This document shows positions 15,636 to 22,751 of a DNA stretch of 64,000 bases, one piece after another. Numbering within the stretch: the stretch's first letter is position 1; each line of letters begins with the position of its first letter. This stretch comes from Leifsonia sp. NPDC080035 (GTDB taxonomy: Bacteria > Actinomycetota > Actinomycetes > Actinomycetales > Microbacteriaceae). The notes under the pieces are model-generated. The model had not been told where the DNA came from, did not search any database, and was given only the letters and a program-made list of their open reading frames with translations. The stretch is taken from contig NZ_CP157390.1 in NCBI RefSeq assembly GCF_040050925.1, forward strand, positions 2,046,001 through 2,110,000, in the 5' to 3' direction. The translations under genes and the position numbers were made by a program.

Positions 15636-16093
15636 CTTGTGTTTGCAGGCGACATCGCCCACATTCTGCCCACACGTGAAGTGGTGACGCGTGATGACGT
15701 CAGAGTCGTATGGCCCTCGTGTGCACCGTGACGGAACCGCGAGCGCAGATGCGGGAAATGTCGCCTCAATCCGTTGATGACACGGTTGTGACCGTCCTGG
15801 AGCTTGCTGCGGGGAAAGCCTCCCGTGCCGCAAGCATGGTCAGATCGGAGGTTTTGAGCTCACGTCGCGGCGCCGATCGGGTCGGAGAAGGCGAGCCGGG
15901 ACGCGTGCCTATGACGGGGCGGCGGGGACTCGGCACTCTCACGCGTCCGGGTGGGCTGGGGTAGTGTCCATCAGCCCGGTGGAGGCGTAACATGAATTGC
16001 GGGCTCCTCCCAGGCGTGTTCTGCCGGCCGGTGGTGCTGATTCCGGGTCTCCTCGCGCTGCCGGTCGATGTGGTCGACCGGGGAGAGTGCGCT

Positions 16094-16255
16094 ATGGCGG
16101 AACAGTTGTTCCCTGAAGACTCGGCGGATCAGACCGAGCGTCGCATCGAGAGAGCCTGGGAGTCCTTAAGGTCGTCTCGCCGGGATGACCCGGACCGAAT
16201 TCAGAAGGCACATGACGCGTACTTGTCGGACCCGACCGACGACGAAACGTCTTAG
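16094..16255 (+). CDS. small hypothetical protein in the remnant island
   Basis: A 53-residue, charged protein (starts MAEQLFPEDSADQTERRIE, ends DPTDDETS) predicted as mostly helical. The ATG at 16094 is preceded by GGGGAGAG at 6 nt, a good ribosome site, which is why I keep it although the open frame begins upstream. No family recognised. It lies inside the tRNA-Met island with the next small ORF, which is similarly acidic. Confidence 0.45.
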   Translation: MAEQLFPEDSADQTERRIERAWESLRSSRRDDPDRIQKAHDAYLSDPTDDETS

Positions 16256-16417
16256 CGTTCTGAAATGCTGGAAGGCAGATCGTACCCATTCTGACATGGG
16301 GCGGTGAACTGCGTTTCCCAGCGGGCGCGGGGACGAGGTTCGCATCGGAGTCGATGCGCCCCTCGCCCTCGTTCTCATTCTCATTGCAAGTCTGATGGAA
16401 ATAGGGAGGCGCATCTC

Positions 16418-16768
16418 GTGGACGAGATACAGTCTCGAGACGACCGCAGTGGCGGCGACCCGGGCGATCCGATGGAGTTCAGAACGCCGGAGGGCCAGGA
16501 CGCGGACGCGCGTTGGGACAACGAGGGCGGCTCGGTGGGATCAGACGCCGACCTCGCAGCCGAGGTGGCGGCGGAAACACGTGAACATCGGTGGACTGAG
16601 GCGCATGCGCAGCATTGGCACACCAGCGAATACACGACCGCGACTCGCGCGAGGGCCGAGGAACGCGTGACAGGCCGGATCAGCTCGGCGACGACTGACG
16701 CCGAAGTCGAAGGACCCTCCGGGAGCGGAGAGCAGTCAGTCCGGCCTGAGGAAGACGATCCTGCCTGA
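16418..16768 (+). CDS. small acidic hypothetical protein in the remnant island
   Basis: A 116-residue protein, rich in Asp, Glu, Ser and Thr, without hydrophobic segments (start DEIQSRDDRSGGDPGDP, middle AEVAAETREHRWTEAHAQHWH, end VRPEEDDPA). The GTG at 16418 follows GGGAGG by 8 nt. Low hydrophobicity suggests a largely disordered, soluble protein. No family recognised; it may be cargo of the island. Confidence 0.45.
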   Translation: MDEIQSRDDRSGGDPGDPMEFRTPEGQDADARWDNEGGSVGSDADLAAEVAAETREHRWTEAHAQHWHTSEYTTATRARAEERVTGRISSATTDAEVEGPSGSGEQSVRPEEDDPA

Positions 16769-16896
16769 GTGCGTGATGCGCTCGATTGGAGGATCGGCCT
16801 CGGCCCGGCCCGCTGCGCACCGACGGACTGCCCGGTAGCAATACCCGCCGGATCCGCGGATTCTCGCCACGCTCCAGGGAGTCCCGGCGTCCCAGC

Positions 16897-16951
16897 TAGA
16901 GCACACGGCTCATAATCGTGGTGTCGCGGATTCGAGTCCCCCCTCGCTACA
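16897..16951 (+). repeat. second attachment-site-like copy of the tRNA-Met 3' end
   Basis: 55 bp matching 15535-15590 with G to A at 16930 and one base missing in the acceptor-side CCC run. The substitution destroys the conserved G53-C61 pair and the 5' half of the tRNA is absent, so this is not a functional tRNA. Confidence 0.8.
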
Positions 16952-17022
16952 GCATCAGAAGCCGCCGTCTCGTCGTTCCCCGCGATGATGGATCGCTCCG
17001 CCCGATCGGGAGTGTGCACGGA

Positions 17023-17055
17023 CCGGGGCCGCCGCCCGTCGGACGGCGGCCCCGG
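17023..17055 (-). terminator. terminator hairpin after the secreted glycosidase-like gene
   Basis: Perfect 12-bp arms 17023-17034 and 17044-17055 (CCGGGGCCGCCG / CGGCGGCCCCGG), 9-nt loop, 10 bp beyond the stop at 17065 on the minus strand. Confidence 0.75.
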
Positions 17056-17064
17056 GTGGTTCTC

Positions 17065-19383
17065 TCAGCCCTGCGTGAGCGAGAGGTAGAATACGTCCTC
17101 GTTCTCCGTCTGGTTGAGGTCGTGCACGGTGGGATCGGCGTCGATGATCGGCACCTGCACCTGGATGGTGTTCTTGCCCGTGCTCTTCCACGTCAGCGGC
17201 GTCTTGTTGCCGAAGAGGTCGACCCGGTCGAGCGACGTCACATGATGGACGTTGCGGAGCGTCACCGTCATGGTCGGGTTTCCGAAGTTCAGGTGGATGG
17301 TGTCGCCCGTGGCCTGATCCTCGAAGATGTCCGCCTGGTTCTGCCGTTTGAGGTCGATCGCGAGGACGACGCGGTCGTCGTCCAGCCGGAAGCCGTTGGC
17401 CGTCGAGAGCGCCTCGTTCAGCTCGGGCTTCAGACCCGGGTCGGTCGTGAAGTCCGTGTACGTCTCGGCCTTCGTGCCGCGCAGCAGCGAGGCCAGCGTG
17501 ACGAGCGTCTTGCCCTTCGTGCTCAGGCCCGAGCCGCTGCGGATGGTGCGGTTGTAGCCGAAGGCGGCCGGGTCGCTGGGCGACCAATCGGCGAAGTAGA
17601 TCAGCTTCGTCTGATCGATGTTCTTCGTCCCCTTCGACAGCGCCCACTGGAACACCCGCGGGTAGATGTCGGCGATGAACTTGTCCTCGGTGGTGAAGCC
17701 GATCTCCGTCTGCCACACGGACGGGTTCTTGATCCCGCGCTTCTGGGCCGCGGCGTAGATCGTCTGCATGGTGCCGATGGGCATGTAGTGCATGTCGTAG
17801 ACGTCGATGCTCTTCCACGCCTTCCACTTGTCGAGCAGGGCGATGTACTCGCTGAGCGGAGCGCCGCAGATCCAGCCGCCGTAGACGAGCTTGACGCCGG
17901 CGGCGTGGATGACCTCGGCGGCCGGGAGCTGGATGTCGCGCATGTACTGATCCATGCCGCCCTCCCAGAAGCCGGAGCCGGGATAGGCCTCGTTCCACAC
18001 CTGGAAGTAGGTGATGCCGAGCGGCTTGAGCGTGTCCACGGCGAGCTTCACGAAGGCGGTCCAGTCGGCGGGATCCTGCGGGGGAGTGCGTCCGATGTTC
18101 GTCTGGACCTGCTTGCTCTCGATGACCTTCCCCGAGGAGTCCTTCGTCGTGAGCTGGCGCGTGAAGCTGCCGTTCTGCTCGGAGAGGACTGGACCGTAGA
18201 CGTAGGTGGTGCCGTGGAAGTCGTAGCTGTAGCCGGTGCGGTTGGCCGCCCACCCGGCGGTGTAGGCGAGCACCGGGAGGATCGTCTCGCCGTGCGCCTT
18301 CGCCTCGCGGAACTGGCGGACGTACTCGGCGAGGGCGGCCTTGTCGATCTGCCCCTTGGCGGGCTCGACGCTGCCCCAGTCGAAGTCCTGCCGCGACCAC
18401 TGCACGCCGGCGGTGAGGCCGGTGCTGCCTGCCTGGTTGATGCCGGCGAAGGCGCGGAACGGCTCGTTGAGCACGAACGGCAGGTCCGAGACCGCGCTCG
18501 GTGCACCGGTCTTGGAGATCGCGACGGCCTTGATGTCCGTGTCGGCCGTGATGGTGATGGGCTCGGCGTAGGTCTTCGCCGTGCCCGAGGTCGTCGGGTC
18601 CGACCCGTCGGTGGTGTACGCGATGCAGGCGCCGTCGGTGGCACTCGAGAGCGCGACCGCGTCACCGGCGTCGATCGCGCCGGCGCCGGGCTTCGCGGTG
18701 ACGACGGCCGGGGGAGTGGACAGTTGCGTGGTGACGGTCGCCTTCAGCGAGCCGGGGACCCACCACGTCGACACCCCGTCGTCCACGAAGAGGATGTCGT
18801 CGCCCGCTGCGGCCGTGACGTTCAGGTCGAACGTGGTCGAGGTCCCCGTGTACGTGAAGAGCTCGCGGAACGTGCTCGCGCTGCCGATCGAGTCGCTGCG
18901 GCCATCGTGCGAGAGCAGCACGCGGAAGCGGCCACCGGGCGACGTGAAGCTTCCGGCGATGTGGACGTTCTTGCCGTCGGCGATATCGGGGACGGTGTAG
19001 GTCTCGGCGATCGGGCGCCAGTCGGTGCCGATCGAACCGTCGGCCTTCACGAACCAGGCGTGCTCCGGCTTGGTCGTGTCGGCCGCCCACTCGTCGGAGG
19101 CGAAGGAGCCGGCGCCGCCCTTGTGAAGCAGGTTGACGGCGTCGCCGTCGATCGACTCGTAGGACCAGCGCCCGGCGCCGACCACGTTGGAGTCGAGCCG
19201 ATAGTCGCTCACGTTGCCGGAGGTCGGATTGGGTACAGCGGCCGGGCAGTCGGCCGGCGACGGGGCGGTGGCCGTGGTCTCCGCCCGGTTCATGCTCTGC
19301 GCAACTGCTTGCGCGGATGTCGGAATTGCTGCGACGCCGAGGATGACCAGCGCCGTCGCGATCGACAACGATCGATTCTTCAC
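17065..19383 (-). CDS. secreted glycoside-hydrolase-like protein with chitobiase C-terminal-type domain
   Basis: A 772-residue exported protein. GTG at 19383 follows GGAG by 7 nt and opens a Sec signal (KNRSLSIATALVILGVAAIPTSAQA). Residues about 40-215 form a beta-rich N-terminal module. Residues about 220-290 (ACIAYTTDGSDPTTSGTAK, ITADTDIKAVAISKTG) match the CHB_HEX_C / Fn3-associated domain. A TIM-barrel domain follows with VWNEAYPG (acid/base Glu465) and VWQTEIGF (nucleophile Glu560), as in clan GH-A (GH5/GH39-like) retaining enzymes. No cell-wall anchor is seen. Lies next to a second secreted GH-A-like protein and a sugar ABC operon; probably liberates the imported sugar. Exact GH family uncertain. 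Confidence 0.8.
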   Translation of the reverse strand: MKNRSLSIATALVILGVAAIPTSAQAVAQSMNRAETTATAPSPADCPAAVPNPTSGNVSDYRLDSNVVGAGRWSYESIDGDAVNLLHKGGAGSFASDEWAADTTKPEHAWFVKADGSIGTDWRPIAETYTVPDIADGKNVHIAGSFTSPGGRFRVLLSHDGRSDSIGSASTFRELFTYTGTSTTFDLNVTAAAGDDILFVDDGVSTWWVPGSLKATVTTQLSTPPAVVTAKPGAGAIDAGDAVALSSATDGACIAYTTDGSDPTTSGTAKTYAEPITITADTDIKAVAISKTGAPSAVSDLPFVLNEPFRAFAGINQAGSTGLTAGVQWSRQDFDWGSVEPAKGQIDKAALAEYVRQFREAKAHGETILPVLAYTAGWAANRTGYSYDFHGTTYVYGPVLSEQNGSFTRQLTTKDSSGKVIESKQVQTNIGRTPPQDPADWTAFVKLAVDTLKPLGITYFQVWNEAYPGSGFWEGGMDQYMRDIQLPAAEVIHAAGVKLVYGGWICGAPLSEYIALLDKWKAWKSIDVYDMHYMPIGTMQTIYAAAQKRGIKNPSVWQTEIGFTTEDKFIADIYPRVFQWALSKGTKNIDQTKLIYFADWSPSDPAAFGYNRTIRSGSGLSTKGKTLVTLASLLRGTKAETYTDFTTDPGLKPELNEALSTANGFRLDDDRVVLAIDLKRQNQADIFEDQATGDTIHLNFGNPTMTVTLRNVHHVTSLDRVDLFGNKTPLTWKSTGKNTIQVQVPIIDADPTVHDLNQTENEDVFYLSLTQG
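19299..19314. promoter_or_regulatory. LacI-type palindrome inside the start of the glycosidase gene
   Basis: GCGCAACTGCTTGCGC, perfect 6-bp half-sites GCGCAA/TTGCGC, 70-85 bp downstream of the gene start at 19383. Same half-sites as at 22612-22627, so likely bound by the local LacI protein as a roadblock. Confidence 0.55.
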
Positions 19384-19545
19384 CTGTGAACTCCATCGTT
19401 CGAGAATGGGAGTGAATTTGCGCGGAAGTGCGCGGTCCGCACAGGTTAGGCCCGGCGCGGCTCGAGTGTCAATCGCGGGTTTCCGCGCTCGCCGCATTCG
19501 GCGATGGGGGCTTGCGCCGGCGCTCGTCATGCCTCATTCTGTGGT

Positions 19546-19561
19546 GTGCAACCGATTGCGC
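19546..19561. promoter_or_regulatory. LacI-type operator upstream of the Tat-exported hydrolase
   Basis: GTGCAACCGATTGCGC, half-sites related to GCGCAA/TTGCGC around a central CG, 55 bp before the start at 19617. It also lies between the two divergent secreted-hydrolase genes. Confidence 0.6.
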
Positions 19562-19616
19562 GTTGCATCAGCCTCACGACGACGTGTGCGCCGTGATGAA
19601 GTGGGGAGTCTCGACG

Positions 19617-21383
19617 ATGACCGAGCCCGAGCCCGAGCCCATCCCGCGGCGGGTCTTCCTCGGCGCCGCCGCCGCCGCGGCGGCCACCGCGTCACTCGCC
19701 CTCGCGGCCGGAGGGCCGCCCCTGAAGGCATCGGCGTCGCCGCTCGGCATCCGCCCGATGGGCGACTCGCCGAACGCGTCGCCGGACGGCACGACGATCC
19801 CGTCGGCCTCCTCGATCACCGACAACGGCGGTGCCGTGTGGACGCTGTCGGGAGGAGTGATCCACCGGAACGGCGCCACCGTCGGGAACACCTACAACGT
19901 GACCTTGCTGCTCTGGTACGGGGGGATGATCTATCACTCGGGAACGGGTGGACAGTGGTACGTCTGCCTCAACGACGTCTGGCTGAAGGTCACCGACCCC
20001 CGCATCCCGCTGTCGGCTCCCGCAGGGATGATGTACGGGGTCAACACCCACCACGACACGGCGCTGTCGCCCACCGACATCGTCGCGGCGATGGGCGCGC
20101 TCGGCGCGACGGTCCTCCGGGTCAACACCGGCGGAGACGACGGCTCGATCGCGGCGGCGGCGGGGATCGCGCAGCGCGTCACAGAGGTGGGCAAGAGCGT
20201 GTTCCCCGTGATCGACGCCGGACTGCAGGACGCCGGCAAGAATCTGGCGTACGGCTCCGAGGCGCAGGCCCGTGCGGCCGCGCAGGACATCGGCCGACGG
20301 GTGGCGACCGCGATGGCGCCGCTCGGCGTCACCATGTACGAGTGCGGGAACGAGCTCACCCGCGACCCGTACGTCGTCGCCGCCGACCACACGAACGACG
20401 CGGGCACGAAGGCCATCGACTGGCGCAACGACACCTGGCCGCTCATGCGCGGTTTCATGCTGGGTCTGATCGACGGCGTCAAGGGCGTCCAGCCGTCCGC
20501 GCTGATCGGCATCAACTTCTGCCGGTCGGACATCGGCGCTGCGGACGCCCTCTGGGACGGGATGCAGCCGGACGGCTCCGGCGGCCATCCGCAGGTGCGG
20601 TGGGACATCACGACCTGGCACAACTACCAGGTCGACGGCGACCTGTTCCGCATCGGGACGGACGGCGCCGGGCCGTCCTTCAACCTGCCGATCTACGCCA
20701 AGGCGCGCTACGGCAAACCGTTCATGGTCACAGAGTGGAACTCCAACGAGGACGACGCGCTCCCGCACCGGGCCGCGTACATCCCCTCCCAGCTCCAGGA
20801 GTTCCGGGCCGCGCGGACGACGGTCGGCCTCCAGTCGGCGATGTTCTACAGCCTCGATCAGGGGGCGAAGTGGGGTCTCACCCAGGGCGACGGCACCCCG
20901 TTGGACCCCCCGTACAGCGCGTACCAGGACGACGTGTTCGCGCATCCCGATGCCGTCGCGAGCGGGGCGCCCGTCGGGTCGACGATCTCCCTGAGGGCAT
21001 CGAACGGGATGTACGTGAGTGCGAGGAAGCAGGACGACGGCACGGCGCCGCTGCAGGCGATCGCCCCGGTCGTCGATGTCTGGGAGCGGTTCACGGTGGT
21101 GGACGCCGGGAACGGCATGATCGCCCTGCAGGCTCAGGCGAACGGCAGGTACGTCAGCGCCTGGGAGCCGACGACGACCGACGGTCCGCTGACTGCGGCG
21201 GTGACCGCCGTGGCGGTGTGGGAGTCGTTCCGCTGGGTCGTCCTCGGGGCGGGCTCCATGGGGCTGGTCAGCTCGGCGAACGGCGACCTCGTCAGCACGT
21301 GGCAGGACACGGACGGTGCCCCGGTGAAGGCGAGCGCTCCGCGCCTCCTCGGCTGGGAGACGTTCCAGTGGGCGGTGGCCTGA
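19617..21383 (+). CDS. Tat-exported GH-A-like hydrolase with C-terminal fascin-like trefoil
   Basis: A 588-residue protein. ATG 19617 follows GGGGAG by 8 nt; ATG 19596 is an alternative. Residues 1-35 form a twin-arginine signal (PRRVFLGAAAAAAATASLALAA). Residues about 140-450 form a TIM-barrel with MYECGNELT (Glu246, acid/base) and PFMVTEWNS (Glu373, nucleophile). Residues about 458-588 contain three repeats (ISLRASNGMYVSA, IALQAQANGRYVSAWE, MGLVSSANGDLVSTW), each ending in a WE(R/S)F or WETF block, matching fascin-like beta-trefoils that bind carbohydrate. Divergent from the other secreted hydrolase and upstream of the LacI gene. Tat export suggests folding before secretion. Confidence 0.8.
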   Translation: MTEPEPEPIPRRVFLGAAAAAAATASLALAAGGPPLKASASPLGIRPMGDSPNASPDGTTIPSASSITDNGGAVWTLSGGVIHRNGATVGNTYNVTLLLWYGGMIYHSGTGGQWYVCLNDVWLKVTDPRIPLSAPAGMMYGVNTHHDTALSPTDIVAAMGALGATVLRVNTGGDDGSIAAAAGIAQRVTEVGKSVFPVIDAGLQDAGKNLAYGSEAQARAAAQDIGRRVATAMAPLGVTMYECGNELTRDPYVVAADHTNDAGTKAIDWRNDTWPLMRGFMLGLIDGVKGVQPSALIGINFCRSDIGAADALWDGMQPDGSGGHPQVRWDITTWHNYQVDGDLFRIGTDGAGPSFNLPIYAKARYGKPFMVTEWNSNEDDALPHRAAYIPSQLQEFRAARTTVGLQSAMFYSLDQGAKWGLTQGDGTPLDPPYSAYQDDVFAHPDAVASGAPVGSTISLRASNGMYVSARKQDDGTAPLQAIAPVVDVWERFTVVDAGNGMIALQAQANGRYVSAWEPTTTDGPLTAAVTAVAVWESFRWVVLGAGSMGLVSSANGDLVSTWQDTDGAPVKASAPRLLGWETFQWAVA

Positions 21384-21386
21384 CGC

Positions 21387-22418
21387 TCAGAGCACGTCGT
21401 ACGGCTCCAGGGTCGGTCCAACGGTCGACCGGCCGACGATGAACTTCGGCTCGACGTACTCGACGCCCGGCTCGCCGTCGCCGCCGATGGCGGCGAGCAG
21501 CCGTCTGGCGGCGTGCTCCCCGACCGTGATGAGCTGCGGGTCGAAGGTGGTGAACGGATCGTCCGGCCGGCGGACGCCCGCGAGGCGGTTGTCGTAGCCG
21601 ACGATGGCGATGTCGTCCGGCACGCGGATGCCGTGCTTGTGGAACTCGGCGAAGAGGCCGATCGCGATCTCGTCGTTCGCGGCGAAGATGGCATCGACGG
21701 GCTCGCCACTCGCCATGATCCGCTCGGCCGCGTCGGTGCCCCAGCGCTGCAGGTAGCTGCCGTAGAGCGGGCCGCCGAGCGCGGTCCTGATCCCGGCGGC
21801 GGCCATCGCGTCCGCGAAACCTGCGGCGCGGGCGTCGACAGCGGGCTCGTGGACCGCCGCTGTCACGTGGGCGATGTGCCGGCGGCCGAGGCCGATCAGG
21901 TGCTCGGCGGCGATGCGTCCGGCGGCCCGGTTGTCCGGCGCCACGACGTAGTCGGTCTCGGGTGTGGCCGACGAGGAGGCGAACACGACGGGCACGGCGA
22001 AGTCCTCCGAGAGAACGAGGCTCGCGCGGTTGGGATCGTCGCCGACGACCAGGATGCCGTCGATGCGACGCGACCGCAGCCGCTTCAGGTAGTCGTTCAG
22101 CCGCCGCGGCGTGCCCCGGGCGTCGAGGGTGACCGCTGCGATGTTCTCGCGGCCGAGCAGGTCGGTGGCGCCGACGATGAGCGGCATGCTAAAGCGCCCC
22201 TGTGCGGCCTCGGCCAGCACCCCGACGATGAAGCTGCGGCCCGTGACGAAGGAGCGGGCGATCATGTCGGGCTGGAACTGGAGGCGCTCCGCCGTCTCGA
22301 TCACCTTCGCGCGCGTCTCTGCGGACACCCGGCCGACGCCTCCGAGCGCCCGCGAGGCCGTCGTGAGCGAGACGCCCGCCGCGCGCGCGACGTCGCTCAT
22401 GCTGGCCCGCTTCGTCAT
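21387..22418 (-). CDS. LacI-family repressor of the local sugar locus
   Basis: A 343-residue LacI/GalR protein: HTH at residues 5-25 (MSDVARAAGVSLTTASRALGG), hinge helix about 48-58, and a type I periplasmic-binding fold ending in the DDIAIVGYDNRLAGVRRPDDPFTTFDPQ signature. ATG 22418 is preceded by GAGGAG. Divergent from the binding-protein gene at 22752; the 333 bp between them carry several GCGNAA-type palindromes, so it probably represses both itself and the operon, relieved by an imported sugar. Confidence 0.92.
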   Translation of the reverse strand: MTKRASMSDVARAAGVSLTTASRALGGVGRVSAETRAKVIETAERLQFQPDMIARSFVTGRSFIVGVLAEAAQGRFSMPLIVGATDLLGRENIAAVTLDARGTPRRLNDYLKRLRSRRIDGILVVGDDPNRASLVLSEDFAVPVVFASSSATPETDYVVAPDNRAAGRIAAEHLIGLGRRHIAHVTAAVHEPAVDARAAGFADAMAAAGIRTALGGPLYGSYLQRWGTDAAERIMASGEPVDAIFAANDEIAIGLFAEFHKHGIRVPDDIAIVGYDNRLAGVRRPDDPFTTFDPQLITVGEHAARRLLAAIGGDGEPGVEYVEPKFIVGRSTVGPTLEPYDVL

Positions 22419-22444
22419 CCGTCCTCCTCGAGAATGGCGCTCAC

Positions 22445-22454
22445 CTAACGTTAG
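22445..22454. promoter_or_regulatory. short palindrome near the LacI gene start
   Basis: CTAACGTTAG, perfect 10-bp palindrome with the central CG common in LacI sites, 27 bp before the LacI start. Could be an autoregulatory half or chance. Confidence 0.35.
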
Positions 22455-22481
22455 TGGGGGAGACGCCTCGGCGTCATCCGA

Positions 22482-22497
22482 GTGTAAGCGATTTCGC
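22482..22497. promoter_or_regulatory. LacI-type operator 1
   Basis: GTGTAAGCGATTTCGC shares the AAGCGATT core with operator 2; 64-79 bp before the LacI start. Confidence 0.55.
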
Positions 22498-22611
22498 TCG
22501 GAGGCCCGTGCGACGCGTCCGCGACGGGTGCCCCTTGTTCCGCTGCGAAGCCGAACGCGAAAACTCTTGCGCGTGCCCCACGGCCGCTGTTCAAGGCTGG
22601 TCGGCGAATTC

Positions 22612-22627
22612 GCGCAAGCGATTGCGC
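22612..22627. promoter_or_regulatory. LacI-type operator 2 (best site)
   Basis: GCGCAAGCGATTGCGC with perfect GCGCAA/TTGCGC half-sites around GCGA; 125 bp before the binding-protein gene. Confidence 0.7.
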
Positions 22628-22677
22628 ATATCTGCGAAATGCTTGCTTCGCGCCCGTCCATGAGGCAGACTGCGAAT

Positions 22678-22693
22678 GCGAAAGCATTTGCGC
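22678..22693. promoter_or_regulatory. LacI-type operator 3
   Basis: GCGAAAGCATTTGCGC, 59 bp before the start at 22752. A related palindrome with GCGAA/TTCGC ends lies at 22634-22651. Spacing of operators 2 and 3 (66 bp) allows looping. Confidence 0.6.
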
Positions 22694-22751
22694 TACCCAT
22701 TCCATTCCGGAGAACAGCGGCTCTCCCCGCCGCAGCAACCAAGGAGTTTCA

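Larger units (their letters stand above)
15589..16896. mobile_element. remnant integrative island between tRNA-Met and its partial copy
   Basis: About 1.3 kb bounded by the tRNA-Met gene and the second att-like copy. It holds a terminator hairpin, two small plausible ORFs (16094-16255 and 16418-16768) and otherwise nothing I can recognise. No integrase or excisionase is visible, so the element is either decayed or a minimal passenger mobilised in trans. The stretch 15640-16090 shows only short frames with atypical composition. Confidence 0.6.

Noticed and set aside
15609..15700. Integrase gene remnant next to the tRNA-Met site
   Set aside because: All three minus-strand frames were read; none shows the R-H-R-Y motifs of tyrosine recombinases.
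15534..15833. Minus-strand frames ending in SEGGTRTRDTTIMSRVL or ARAGLEPATPRL
   Set aside because: These are the familiar false translations of the tRNA-Met gene and its leader; no ribosome site and they run through the tRNA.
15710..15964. 84-residue plus-strand frame in the island
   Set aside because: No ribosome site, unusual composition and no family; the stretch 15640-16090 is left as non-coding.
16897..16951. Second tRNA-Met gene
   Set aside because: Only the 3' two thirds are present and the G53-C61 pair is broken; treated as an attachment-site copy.
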